Shown: in pieces, positions 12,932 to 26,260 of the stretch
How the letters are laid out: every line of letters starts with the position of its first letter
How positions within the stretch are numbered: the first letter of the stretch is position 1
Origin: Phylloscopus collybita
Taxonomy: Eukaryota; Chordata; Aves; Passeriformes; Phylloscopidae
Direction of reading: 5' to 3'
DNA: 64,000 bases
Assembly (NCBI GenBank): GCA_027886175.1
Contig: JAJNNQ010000026.1
Span: 10,764,001 to 10,828,000, forward strand
The notes under the pieces: generated by a model
The model's input: the letters and a program-made list of their open reading frames with translations, nothing else
The model's database searches: none
Told to the model about the DNA's origin: nothing
Translations under genes and position numbers: made by a program

Positions 12932-15821
12932 TTTGTTGCTGGTAAAATGAAATATACCATTTTGTTCTCATATTAATTCACATTTAAAAACAAGAAATGG
13001 GAGGGAAAATTATGTATGGGATTATTAGTTTAAAGTGTTCTGTTCAAAAAATTTGAAAGTCAATCTTTTCAAGTACCTTTTTTTTTGCCAAATCAATCAT
13101 CAAGTTCAAGCCACAGAGAGATACATTTTGGGAAGCTTGTGTTCCACGTTTTTTCCATTTGTATTAACAAATATCTTAGATTTTTTTCTGGATTACCCTT
13201 GATAGTCAAAGCACATTCTTCAAAAAGACCTGTACTCTGGCCCCATCAATGTCCACTTTTATGCTAATGCTTATAAGAAATTGCCAGTTAGGAATAACAA
13301 GATTCTTTGGTAAGAAGTGTGAAGACTGATGAAATTCTGACCTAATTAAATCAGTGCCAATGCTTTCATTAACTTCAACAGAATTGGAATTTCATCCATG
13401 ACATTTCTCTCATTTCCAATGCACCAGTCCATGCTTTTATCATTGATTCCTTCTCATGTCACTCACTGCATTGTTTTTCTGCTTTTTACCTAGACATGGG
13501 CTGTGTGCCAGCAGTGGCTTTGGAGTCTTGCTTGAATGCTGGAGACACCAGAACACATGAACTTACAGGATGAGTCTTTGATTTAAAAGCAGTCCAGAAT
13601 AGGAAACCTTTATTTGTTTCTGAACAGCAAGCACTCAGCATTAAGGTTGTCAGACCTCATCAGGGCTTGGTTACCACATAAGAAATCATTTGGCAAAGCT
13701 GGTTTGAATAGATGAGTAGTGTAACGCATAATGCACCTCACTGTGCACCTCACTATCCTATAGGCAGTAGTCATGGGCAGTGTGTTCAAAGAGCAGGGAC
13801 TTCATCAAAGCAAGTTTATGACACATACTTACATGCTTACTGGGAATTCCTCATTCTTGGGAAATAGTTGCAATTCCCCAGTCCAAATCACAAATGCATG
13901 TGGATGCACGATGCACAATGCATTGAGTTTCATTTTATCCAAATGCCCTACAAATTAGACTCTTTGCAGCATATTATCCAACTTGTTACACAAATGGCCC
14001 AAATGTTTTTCAGTTATGTGTCTGATGTCACTAGAATTTTCCTCCATTAAAATTGTTCCTTGATATAATTAACCACTTTAATTGTCAGAACCAACAAGCA
14101 AAAGGAAGTAACAGGTCTAGATCAGACAATGCTTAATGCTTTACTTGCTTTCTCTTGTAATACTTTGCAACTGTCAGCTCCCATTTCTCACTAGAAGACT
14201 ACTTAATAGATTTGTTTGCCTCTGCAACATTAAGCCTCAGTGTAAAATAACTAGCCATTACTTATGATTGCCACTCGATATCTCAGCTGGCTGCGGGCAA
14301 GGCTTGGGTGTCAGGCTGTGCACCAGAGTGAATTCCTGTGGGGACAGATGGGAGAGCAAGAGATCACAAAGTATGACTTCAGAAATCATCCCTTTTTTCT
14401 TTTAAACCAAACTAGATCAGTAGGGTCAGCCATCAGTTCAGATTCACCCACCTGAGGTCTGAGGAGTTCTGCAGTGAGGAGGGTGTACTTACTGCTCTGC
14501 AAGAAGACAGCTTCACATCTGTTGAACTTTGCTGAGGTTCAGTAGAGAGAAGCTCAATTAGTAGCAGTATCAGGTCATTCTACTTTGATCAAGAGTAAAT
14601 CTTAACAGAAATACTTCACTGGTTTCAGTGGAATAATTTGTTCCAGTGAGGTGAAGAGGATTTGGCTCCGGAATTGCAAACTAGACTTAGATTGACAGCC
14701 ACTCCTGTATTTTCTTTCTGTCTTAATGAAAGCTAAATGATACTTTAATGAGATCAAGACACAGCAGGTCCAGGGGGACTGACATGTAGACAGTCAGCAC
14801 AGTTTATTCATAAGGTTACTTGCCTTCAGGTATCTAAATACCACCACACATTGTGCAAACAGCAAACAGCAGTGAGTGTTGGCTCCACCTGCATTTCCAT
14901 ACAAGATATTCTTAATTTTCAAAATCCAGGAGGAAAACACATTACTTTTTCCAACAGCTATCCATCCTATATCCTCTTCTTTTAAAATGACTAGTGTAGT
15001 AACTTAATCTGAAGGGTTATTTTCTGGGGCCAGAGCACAATGCAACAGGCAAACTTAGGCTATTACACGGGAAGCTCAGGCATTTTTAGTGAAAAACAAA
15101 GAAAGCAGAGGCCTGAGTGAGGCCAAGGAAGACTGTGAAAACTTGGAGTAGTATGTGGAACATAAAAAGCAGCTGGAATCACTACTCATGTGCTGATGCA
15201 GGACATTTTGCTAAGGACCTCATTTGGAGTGTCTCCTAACAGGTAATGTGCCTGAAAACAAGACAGTGTCAGAAACAATGTCTTTAGAAGGCATCTGCCT
15301 CAGCATATTGATAATGCAGTGTAAAAAGCTGTGCTACTGCAAATTAACTGTTTCTTACTGAGGTTGTCATTGCTATGTGCTGTTCCTCAGATAGTGCCAT
15401 GGAAAAGAGGTTTTTCTATCTCAGTTTCACATACCAGCCTTAAATGTGTTGTGAAAGCAAACCCCTTCTCTGATGTGCTTCTAGGGTTCACTTTCTCACT
15501 AGTACAAGTGAATTGACAAGATAAAATCTGTGAATCAGCAGAAAAAATAAGATCTAAAATATCAGTAACTGACTAGATTTGAAGCCAAAGATAGGTACAG
15601 CATGTTGGTTTGGAGGTTAACCAATGCCTCTCCCCACTATAGTCTCATTGTCCCTCTATCAATCCATGCCAGTGCAAGTTCTCACAAGTTCTCTCTATCT
15701 GTAAAGACAAATATTTTCTGTAAAGAGAGTGAGCCACCTTGGGTTATGGAAATGACTTTAATTCCCTCTGACATCTAACTTTGGTTCCTTTGATTCCTAA
15801 TTTCCTTCATCTTTATGTTGG

Positions 15822-16045
15822 GTCACAGAATGGGTCAGGTTGGAAGGGACCACAGAAGATGATCTGGTCCAACCTCCCTGCTCCAGCAGGGTCATCCCAG
15901 AGCACAAAACACAGGATTGTGTCCAGGCAAGTCTTGAATATCACCAGTGAGGGAGACTCCATAACATCTCTGGGAAACCTGTTCCAAAAGCCACCTGCAC
16001 AGTAAAGAAGTTCCTCCTCATATTCAGGTGGAACTATTTTCTTTA
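15822..16045 (-). mobile_element. CR1 LINE 3' fragment
   Basis: The plus strand reads as the reverse complement of a CR1 3' end. It starts at a diverged octamer region (GTCACAGAATGGGTCAGG), continues through TTGGAAGGGACCACAGAAGA, and runs into the 3' part of the element. It lacks intact (ATTCTATG) copies and ends abruptly near 16045. The element is 5'-truncated, non-coding and moderately diverged, and belongs to a different CR1 subfamily from the copy at 21053. Confidence 0.85.
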
Positions 16046-19000
16046 GGTCTTCCATGACATATCAGTCACAATGCTGAAAACATCTGTCTTTCCTGTCCTT
16101 AAAAAATGTCAAGTTCAGCACAACAGTTTACTTTCAATACCTCACAAAGAAAGCTCTTTCTCTGCCTATTCATTTTCCCATCAGCTACCATTTCCCTTCC
16201 ACTATGCAACAGGCTTCAAACATGTAATTTGCCTCCATACAATTCTTTTTGCTTTCTGACATGACTATGTGAAATATCTTGCTTGTACTTACAGTAACAC
16301 TTCTGTTTCTAAAAAACCTTTTTCAGCCCTTCCAGTCTAAAACAGAAATTGCTTTCGCACTTTAGCAGATTTTTATTCATCAAAGTCCAAGAAAAATTTT
16401 GAAATTAAAAATGAACTGTTTAAAAAACCATTGCAAGACAGTGGAAAAAATATATCTCACATTCCCTGTGGGAAAAGTTTTAAAAAAGAGAAATAAAGTG
16501 AAATAAGCACTGCTTTTTTTCTTTTCCTTTTTTTTTCTTTTTGTGATGGAAAAAAAATTTAAAATTTTCTTTGTCCTCAGAAAAAGGGAGTAAATTTTCT
16601 GTAACTAACTTGCATACTTCAAGAAATTAACTCTTTCATTGTGTGGATTTAAAGACTTTATAGTTGTCCATATCTTTTTAATAAAAGCAAAAGAATCTTG
16701 TGTTGCCAAGCCACGGCCTTCCCCAACACTCCATTTACAATTGCTGTGGTGAGCAATGGGGTGACAGCCCCAGTATTCTTCTGCAAGTGCTGTTTATCTT
16801 CTCACAGCCATCAGTGGGAGAGGTCACACAACTGCAGAGACCTTTCTACTCACCTGTATACTTTGCTTTTCCATTCTACAGTACCAATGGTCTTCTTCAG
16901 AAGACGGTGTCTATTTCCCATGCTTTTGAAAAATGTTTAATGCCTCCAATAAAACAGAGTTTATTACGTTTCATCAGATGATAGGTTAACATGAAAATTT
17001 TTGCACTATATATTTGACTCTAACCCAACAAATATTTCTGTCTTTGCAAAGATTGATTTTGCCCAAATCTCATGCCACTTGAGGCAGGCACAGACAGACG
17101 AGGAACCCTGCCTCACATTTCACCCCTTCTCTCTCCTATTCTTATCACATTGAAATAATGATGCAATTTTCCCTGCTGGGTAGCCTTTCAAATTTGTACC
17201 TTTCTTACAAATGGAGGGCAAAGGTTCATAGAAAAACCCTCTTAACCTTTACAGAGACAGAAATTACACTGGTGGGGTTCAGGAAATGCTGTGCACTCTC
17301 ACAACAAGATGTCTGTGGACCAGCTCAGGGTCACAATCTTAGGTCTTAGTTTCAGTTCAGAGCTCACCAACCACTTGAAACTGGGAAGATGATTTTTGGA
17401 AGTTTGGTTGCTCTATCAGCCTCAGTTCCTTTGTCTCACTACCCAAAATTCACAGTTCAATTTCCCCATCTTCTGTGAGGAAAACAGTGACAAAAAAAAA
17501 GAAAAAAAAAAAGAAAAGAAAAAAAAAAAAAAAAAAAGAAAATAAAAAAAAAAATAGCTGCTACTTCATTCAGAAAACCTGAATCATATCTAAGCTCCAG
17601 CAGTGTGATTTATGATTTATTCTGTCTCATTGTTATGCTCTGTACTAGCCAACACCCCAGCAACACAGAGCTACAGAATCATTGGCTAATTCACAAGGTT
17701 GAGAGCCTTAAGAAAAGTAGTAAAATTTCCATTGATTATCTAAACATAGTCCCTCTGAAAAAAGACAAAAATTAGTTGCAAGGAACTTCTATCAATAGAT
17801 GGGGACAGAAATAGACAACATAGTTCTGATTTTCTTCAGCTCACAACTGAAACCTAGTCCAGAAGAAGCCATATCCTTACATGTCTGTAGCACTATTTTC
17901 ACTTGAACAAGTTTTGATAAGCTGAGTTAGCATTTGAGCTTGACACATGCTGAGTGGCAGGAACATTTTTATATGACCACAGCTACACACAGCTGCACTG
18001 TGGTCAGGGATGGGCAGTGGTTTGCTCTTCTGTGCTTATGCTGTGCCCACTGAGTATCACATTGTACAAAATGAAAACATCTGGGGTTTGCTTAGGCATG
18101 CACTGTTAGCAGAGATACTGCAAAATGACCAACCTGCTCATATTTAAAATACTATGTTATGAACACTGTTAATTCAATAAACAAGCACATGTTCTTTACA
18201 AGCCACAGCTGCACAAAATATTGATGGGCAGAATAACAAATGTAAGTCTCGTTCAAAAATGTCAAACCCTTTTAGCCACATTCTTTCTGTCTGTGTACTT
18301 TACTTTGATTGCATTTGCTCTGACATATTTCAACTAATCATGGTGCCTATACCTGAATGGAGTATAAAGTTAAAATTATATTCAAGGATTTTTACAGGTA
18401 TCCTATGAAAAATACTGTATATTTGGGTTTAGCCAACATTTCAAAGAATTCTGCATCTACTTTGTTGGCATTGATATCACTGCAATATCAATATATTAAA
18501 AAAGAAAGCACTCTAAAATTACATAGTGTGCAGCCACAATTCACAAGGCATGTATTTCAGAGACAGACTGTATCTCTATTTAAAATATACTCATAACTGT
18601 CATGATGTATGCTAGTAAATCAAGCTCAAAAATGTGTGTGCTAAGATTTGAAATGCTTCCATGAATAAATTTATATTCTGTCTGTTTCCAGTCTAGTTGC
18701 CTTAAGAAAAAATATTAACTTCAGTGAGCTGGGACATATATTCTTGGGATGAATTTGCTGAGGGGATAAAGGCTTTGGCCTGTGCCTTGCTGTACTGAAA
18801 CAAGGAGGTACATCCCACGCATTCATGAGCAGTGAACAAACGTGTGGAGCTGCCTACTGAGAACAAAAACCTGGGAAGTTTTCTTTATGTGTGACACCAT
18901 TGTTCCCCAGTCCAATCCAGACAGAATGGGAGCTCTGGGGAAAAAGAACTGATGGACATTTCAAAATGTGGACTTCTGCTTCATTGCCATGTAAAGTCAT

Positions 19001-21052
19001 GTGCAGTCAAAGTGTTTAGCCTAGTATGTAAATTTTCACTAAGGTCAAAGGTTTCTGCACATTTTGAGTTTGACCAGAATGTTTTTTATTTCTTTCCATT
19101 TACTTATATAATATATACTAATTAATAAATTACAGCTACGACTGTCTCTAGGATCATTCATATTGAGAGAAAGGCTGCTTAATAGACTACCGCTGCAACT
19201 GAATCTCAAGTGCAAATTTCCTGGTAAGGGTCTGATTTTGCTAAAACCAAAGCTGGAAATGAGTTAATTTAGTCCTGCAAGCAGAGGAAGTGCCCCTCTA
19301 AGGGCTGGGGCAAGTTTGGGCATGGGACAGACTGCTGGGAGCGGTGAAAGAGCAGAATAAGAGCTGCTTATTCCTGCCAGTGCCTGAGCCCCAGGGAGCT
19401 GGCTTGGTTTGTCCCTGGCCAGTGCCCCTGCACAAGAAATAAAGCAGTGTGAAACAAGTAGAAAACCCCTGAGCCTCAGCGGGGGCAGTGTCCCTGCCTC
19501 CTCCCCACGGCCTCTCGCCTACGCTTTGAAGAAACCTGGAGCCACGTTTGTGATGTGACAATGGCCATGACAACAGCTGGTCCTTTGGATCCCTTTAGTT
19601 CTGAGGAAGCCCTAATGCCCCAAATAATATAGCTCTGTAGTCACTCCTGGCTTCCATGTCAAGTCAGCCCAGTTTTCCTCTGGGAATAAATAATCTGTAG
19701 CAGTTCTCATAGGCAGGCAGCCAGCCTCCCTCTCAGGAAAAGTCCAGTGTCTTTGAGGTTTTGTATCCTGTCAGGCACTAAGGTTGGTTACATTTTGTAG
19801 CAGCAGGGTGACAACAGTCAGCATAGCTCAGTTAATTAAAGGGATTTGCAGAAAGACTATCCAGCAGCTGACTTTTAACAGAGCCGGGTTCTTTCTTCAG
19901 GGGTGAAAGAGATTATTTTGAGTACAGTTCTGTAAATTCGCAGAGTAATGCCCTATCTGCAGTTAAATAGGCTCATTGTCGTCATAAGTGGTAATATAAG
20001 ATTTAAGAATTGGTTTTGTATTTTCTTACATTAATTAAACTAAATGAGTTAGGTACTCTGAAGGACAGATGTAGTCCTGGCTGCCACTGCCAGGGTTTTT
20101 GGGGTTGTATGCAGGGATCCACATTTCCAATATGGGCTTAAACATGAAGCTGCATAACCTCAGTTTCCAGACATATGCATACACAAGAGACACTTGAGTT
20201 ACCTGAAAAGTGTCTCCTTTTGTATTTTTCAATCCAAAACACCCCGAGCCACGAGTCACCCAGGGAAATGGCATATTTCAGACCTTCAGATGGATTTTTG
20301 GGCAAATGCCCAAGGAGTGAGGACAGTGTAAACAATTGGCTTAGACAAATAAGCATTAAGGAAAATCTCTTAATGAGGCCATCATCATTTGCTTTAAATT
20401 CTAGAATGGTAAAGCACTTAGAAACTTAGCATCACAGCTCAGCAAGGTCCACAGTGAATCATGTCTGACAAATTTTATTTCTCTTTTCACATGCCTTTTC
20501 CATGCAGATCTCCATTTTCTCCACTGTATTTGTTACCTTGAGGGGGTTTTTTGTGCCCAATACCTGACACTATAGAGAAGAAATCTCTGCATCATTGTCT
20601 CGCTGTGCTCTCTAGTTCAAAGGATAATGTATTTATCTCTAGGTTTTTGGAAACGTTGCATTTAATAAGTAAGCTCATTTTCCTCAAGTCACATAAGTCA
20701 CATTTTCCCTGTGATCATAGAAGCATAAATATTGCTTTCTATGATCATTCATGCTCATAAAATTCAGTCACAGAATGCTTGAAAGCAGCAAATACTAAGT
20801 GAGTGGAGAAAAAGGCCCTACAAACTCTCATTTACTTGCAAACAAATATTGGCAGACGCTTTGTGTTACAACTTCCATGATAGTAATGAATATAAATTAC
20901 TAGAATTGAGCACATTTTAATTGAATTTCCTTTTGACCATAAATATGCCTTATGTATTATACTTTCATGAACCTGTAAAATGAGAGTTTGTGTGAGCACA
21001 AAATTCTTCTGCATATCCTGCAAAGCTGAAAGAAAACATTAACATGCATGGT
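16046..21052. other. Non-coding interval, no gene recognised
   Basis: AT-rich throughout except for a GC-richer patch at about 19270-19560. That patch contains an AATAAA-like hexamer but has no LTR ends that I can place. An A-rich tract lies at 17492-17554. No protein-like frame is found. Confidence 0.55.
17492..17554. repeat. A-rich low-complexity tract
   Basis: About 60 bases that are nearly all A with scattered G and one T. No retrocopy is recognisable upstream, so it is probably a simple repeat rather than a retroposon tail. Confidence 0.85.
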
Positions 21053-21673
21053 AATCATAGAATGGATTGGGTTGGAAGGGACCTTAAAGATCATCTATTC
21101 CAACCCTCTTGCCATGGGCAGGGACACTTTCCACTAGACCAGGTTGTTCAGATCCCCATGCAACCAGGCCTTGAACGCTGGCAGGGATGGGGCATCCACA
21201 GCTTCTCTGGGCAACCTGTTCCAGTGTCTCACAACAAAGAATTTCTTCCCAATATCCTGCATAAACCTACCCTGCTTAAGTTTAAAGACATCGTCCCTTG
21301 TCCTAGCACCACATGACCTTGTAAAAGGTCCCTCTCCAGCTCTCTTGTAGGTTTCCTGTAGGTACTTAAAGGTGTTGCAAGGTTTTCCCAGAGCCTTCTC
21401 TTGTCCAGGCTAAACAGCTCCTGCTCTCCCAGTCCGTCTTCACAGGAGAGGTGCTCCATACCCTCTGAGCATCTTCATGGCCTCCTCTGGACTCATTCCA
21501 GCAGGTCCATGTTTTTGCTGCGTTGGGAACCCCAGAGCTGGACATAGTACTCCAGATGGGGTGTTATGAGGGCAGAGTAGAGGGGGAGGATCACATCCCT
21601 CGCCCTGCTGGCCACGGTTCTCTTGATGCAGCCCAGGATATGGTTCACTTTCTGGGCTGCAAGCACACATTTC
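21053..21673 (-). mobile_element. CR1 LINE, 3' part with ORF2 remnant
   Basis: This is a 5'-truncated CR1 of about 620 bp in reverse orientation. The plus strand begins with AATCATAGAATGGATTGGG, the complement of the CR1 tail, and runs through the 3' UTR into the end of ORF2. On the minus strand 21493-21681 encodes a recognisable end of the CR1 reverse transcriptase, with the motif RDVILPLYSALITPHLEYYV at about residues 28-47 of that frame. A frameshift then separates it from a further remnant at 21229-21459. It is inactive and is the best preserved CR1 in the window. Confidence 0.92.
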
Positions 21674-22531
21674 AGGGTCACCTCAGGCTTAATGAACTTA
21701 CATAAAAAATTTCATCTCTTACCTTTACTGGCCTTTTTAACTACTTAGTCCCCATAGAGATAGCAGGCTCTCAAAGACATTAGGCTGTAAGTAAAATTCT
21801 CGTTCGTTAAACTGGAAATCTTTAGGTTCCTGAATCTTGATTTGGGGATTGAAACAATGCAATCTTTGACTGCAAGATACACTGCTAATTCTTAAACATG
21901 TACATCAGAAATTTACTGCTTTACTTGTTAATTCAGTTCCTACTGAGAAAACAAGAACTCTGCTTCTCTGGCAAATCGCTGCAAGGAGTAATCAAATACT
22001 TTGTTTATAAAACAGTATCACTTATGGATTACTCTCTGGCTTGGCTTGATCTTATATCCTGTTCTGTATTCATGTCTACCTGCCTTCGCACATTAAATAT
22101 ATTTATAAACAAAGAGAGCTACAGATGTTCTTTATCACTTGTTTGCATTAACTGCACATTAATAGATAAAGAGGAAAATATCCCCCCACTCTGTCTGCAT
22201 CTGAGGCAACAACCAATTGTGAGCTGCCTCTGGGCTCAGTGACCTAGAAACCAGTAATAAGACTCATAAAAATCAGATGCTGAAGAACAGCATCAGGGAC
22301 AGCTTCAGAAAAAGGATGATAAGTCATTTGACAAGCCCATAAGATGTAAGTGCTTCTGAAATAATAATAATAAAAATAAAATTAAGAAAAACCTTAAAAA
22401 CAAAGGTAACACCTCAAAAATATTTTCCAGCTCTATATTTTCTCTCAATTTTTTGTCTCTTTGGACATTCTCAGAGACCCCATCCTGTGCACAACAACAC
22501 ACTAAATGTCCCAATTTTTATTACAGAATAA

Positions 22532-22566
22532 AATCACCATTCCCTCTTAAAGAGGGAATGGTGATT
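22532..22566. repeat. Perfect 35-bp inverted repeat
   Basis: Two 17-bp arms, AATCACCATTCCCTCTT and its exact reverse complement, flank a single central A. No mismatch is present. The flanks beyond the arms do not pair. With a one-base centre, this is a true palindrome rather than a spaced hairpin, and nothing nearby explains it. Confidence 0.95.
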
Positions 22567-23749
22567 GTAAAAGCACAAAATCCATGAAAAACTCAAGATT
22601 GTGGAACTACCCAGAATACACACCGTTGTTTTGGTTCAAGACACTGTAAGTGGTTCACAAGGAAGCTTTCAGTCAGTGAGATATTCAAATACAGAAATAA
22701 GCATACTCCTATCAAAATTCCTGGAAAACAGAAAGAAAGTCAATTTAATATGAGCAACAGGATTTTAGCTTTCATATAAAATCCTGCTGCTCTTAACTGC
22801 TTTCATCCTCTGAACTGGGTCAATTAGAGACATGGTGGCCATAACACATGATCTAGAAACAGTCATGAATGCCAACTAAACTAGTAGAGAAAAAATTATA
22901 CAACTTTGCTTCATAATTCAGAAATAAGCATTTCTGCAAATATACAGGAGACCTGAGGAGAGTGATTTGGAGTTGTGAGATGGTTATAACTCTGATAAAG
23001 ACTTCTAAGCTCATCAGGCATTTTTGCAGGTAGAAGGTGTTCTAGGATTCCAAGATTTTACTCAATTTTAGGTGACAGACAAAGAGAGAATGTGGTAAAG
23101 GCATTATGTCAATACATTGTGTGGGTACTTACTGATAGTGGATTATCTCTTAAAATTGCTTAGACCTATTGTTCATGGATCATTGTTAGTACTATCAAAA
23201 TATAAAATGTAATAGCCGCCAGACAGGACACAGAAATGATGTGATAATGACAACAACATTACTTGCCAAAGAGAAAAGCTAAGCAGATACAGGTTGCAGT
23301 GTTTTAGATATTTCACATATGATGGTGGTGATGATGCTCATTACCAGAAACCCCAGGCACAACTCAAGACCCCGCTTCACTGAGTGCTGCACAAGCACAG
23401 AATATAGTGAATTAAGACATTATCACACAGTAGGTGAAACACAGCAAAGCCAATTTTGTATCAGATCTTAGGTGTGCGTGTTTCTTTTCACATCTGTGAA
23501 TGCAAAAAAAAAAAGAAAAAAAAGAATACAGGCAAGAAATATCCAAGGACTTGGTGCTTTCAGTTTTAACTGCTTAACAAGCCAATTAGGTAGGAGCAAA
23601 CATCAGGCTTCTGGCACTTTCTCAGTGTGATTCGCATTTCTCACCAGCGTGTGCTGCCCTCAGCCTGAAAGAATTGAGTGCACTGGACCATTTTTAAAAT
23701 GCCTCTTTCCTGCCTGTTTTCCTGTGTGCTTTGTTTCTCTCCTACCCAG

Positions 23750-23771
23750 AACAAGCTCTACACCACAGGAG
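23750..23771 (+). other. Candidate 22-nt micro-exon
   Basis: A very long pyrimidine tract ends in CTCTCCTACCCAG and a consensus donor GTAAGC follows the 22 nt. Both splice signals are strong, but such a short interval carries almost no coding information. No flanking exons were found. Chance juxtaposition of two good sites is the default explanation. Confidence 0.12.
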
Positions 23772-26255
23772 GTAAGCAGATAAAGGCTAAGGCAAGGTAC
23801 TAGATAAAGGCTCCAGCTGTCCCAGGAGATTTGTTTTCTTCCTCACACACCACCTCCATCTCAAGGAAGGTCTCAAGAATAGAAACACAGCAAGCACATT
23901 TCACCATTCCCTGCCATTTTTTATTATTCATAGCTTCATCTGCTTAATAGTTGGATTTTCTTTTTCTGGATTTTTTTAATGTAGACACTACTGTCTGTCA
24001 ATAGGATGGAGTGGGAAGGCACCCACAAGTTGAACTTATGTTGCCTTGCCTTGGCTACCTCAAATATAAAATAAATAAATGCAAACAAGAAGAGATAGAT
24101 GTCAAGTGCAGTACCTTTTCTTCTTTACTGAAATTTTTGAATAGCAATTTTTCTATGACCCATTTCCATGTCAGTGGCTGAGAAAGGTAATGAAAAAGGT
24201 CTTGTCTCGCTTTCCCACCCAATGCAGACAAGGAACAGGCCTCTGGAAAGAAACTCAACATTTCTCTGCTGATATCCTGTCTTTGTAACTGGTAGTGACA
24301 TGGATGAAAGAGGAGAAAGCAGGAGGGAGAACTGGAATGAAGGGTCTCTTCACTCTTCACTTCCTTTTGCAACTCCTGGCTTCTGTAACATCACACACAG
24401 AAGTGTTTGCGTTTCATGGGTGGGTTTTTCATGTGTTAGTTCTGTACTGAACAAAATCAGCAACTTTTCAGTTTTCAGAAGCAGATTGTTTCAGGTATTT
24501 CAGCTTGTTTTGCAGACAAAAGAATCAAAACCATTTGAAAGGAGGTCAATAGGAGTTAAGTACATAATCCGTTTAGGATTTAGCAAATCCTACCCAGACC
24601 TTTTTGCATTTCTAGGCACCTAACTACCACTGTAAACTGGACCCTGTATAAATTTCTGAATTTTCAGTGCCTAAGAGAATGAAACCACTGACTTGTCCAA
24701 GTTTGTTTTAACACTTCTGCCACTGCAGACTGGTGGGCCCTTACGAGGAAGAATCAAGGAGACAGAAATGTTGAAGAGACCAGGTTGTTTTTAATGAAGA
24801 AGCCAAAGCACCTGTCTCATTCTGCACATGTAGGATAGCACTGGCTACAGCAGAGTATCATAATGTAAATGGAGTAAGGATTTTGTAAGACACGCTTGAG
24901 AAATAGGATACTGTCTGTCATCAGTTTTACTAATCTCATGGTGTCCTCAAGACTTTTTTATAAGATATTGGGCTTGATGCATTTGAAGAAAATGAACATC
25001 TGGTCAAAACAACAGCAGTTTGCTACATAAGAATCACTAAGGCACACTGCTCACAGCTGTTAAATACAGATGGCACTTTTGTAACAGCTATGACAGCATA
25101 ACAATAAGTTGTGACAGTAGCTCAAAGTTATGACAGCGCAACCAGGCAAGCATTTAATCACATCACAGGACATACAGGATGACAAAAATAGTCATTCCAG
25201 GCCAAAAGGAAAACACATTTTCTAAAAATTAAAATACTTGTACCAAGAACTTAGTTATTAAAGAGAGATTTTTCTAGTGAAACAGCAGCATTGCCCTGAA
25301 CCAACAACAACATGCTGCTGCAGAGAGCTGTTGGAATCTACTCTTCAAGCCACTGGCAGCTCTTTTGTTTGGGTGAAAAAAATGGGCATCATGTTATCCA
25401 TTCTGGGTAACCATAGCCCAGACTTCAAGGAATAAGAGGAAGGCACCCATCTCACCATAACCCAAGTGAGTAGGCAGGTGTACAGCCAGCCCTTTCTTTT
25501 CTCTTAGGGCCATATTCATGCAGACACTGAGTAGCCCCAAGCTGCTCCAAAATGATAGAAAGGGCTCTTCCAGTAGAGAAGGTTGCTGAGGTTGAAGAGC
25601 TGAGGTTGCTCCTCTCCTGCCAGTCCTCCTGTTCAAGCTTGACAGACATCTTCAGCCCTCCCACAAAGGCTCATGCTTAATCACAGCACAACAAACAAAA
25701 CCTCTGTAAAGGTTTTTTAGGATGGAGACAGCAGAGCCAAAGATCCAAGGTTTGAGTAGGTGAGGCACAACAGCATGGTGAAGGCACACCCATCCAACAT
25801 CCTAGTCTGACTTCAGCCTCTCTCTCTGAGGAGAAGCTGCAGTTTATATCACGCAAGCAAAATGAATAATTTGGTACTTTTAGATGGAGGTTACAAAATT
25901 ATAATGTGCAGCTCTTTTTCTTGAGTGAGATTAAAATGTGTAGATTCTGCTGTCACTCCCATGCACACACAGTGGAACACGAGTCAGAAGATGAAAATAT
26001 TGTTAAAATGGTTATTTCAGCTTTACACTGAAATTACCTTGAAGAGTGATTTATATTTTATTTCAACCTTCCTCCCTCAAAAAGAAAAATCAAGGTTCTG
26101 TTATTTAAAACTGCTTTTAACCTTGTGTTTGCTCTGCATGTTGTTGGACACGGATAAAGGCATATAACTCAACATATATGTGACATTTTTGAATGATGAA
26201 AGACAAGCCACACAGCTGAAATGGGTCAGACAGGAATCACAATAAATTGGAGTAG

Positions 26256-26260
26256 CACCT
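26256..26260. repeat. Target-site duplication, left copy
   Basis: CACCT immediately before the solo LTR, matched exactly at 27026-27030. A 5-bp duplication suits ERV-L integrases. Confidence 0.85.

Larger units (their letters stand above)
8169..15821. other. Long non-coding interval
   Basis: No gene or repeat family is identified apart from the entries inside it. A GC-richer zone at about 10230-11060 holds overlapping open frames and one candidate exon (10850-11057). A TG/TA microsatellite occupies 12854-12931. A 167-codon frame at 12255-12758 has no recognisable domain and is treated as chance. Confidence 0.55.
21674..26255. other. Non-coding interval with a perfect palindrome
   Basis: No gene or named repeat is recognised. 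It contains a small AAT-rich tract near 22360-22380, the palindrome at 22532-22566, a short A-rich tract near 23505-23525, and a possible 22-nt micro-exon at 23750-23771. Open frames are short and featureless. Confidence 0.55.

Noticed and set aside
19270..19560. GC-rich patch with an AATAAA-like hexamer, considered as another LTR
   Set aside because: No paired TG/CA ends, no target duplication and no TATA box could be placed.
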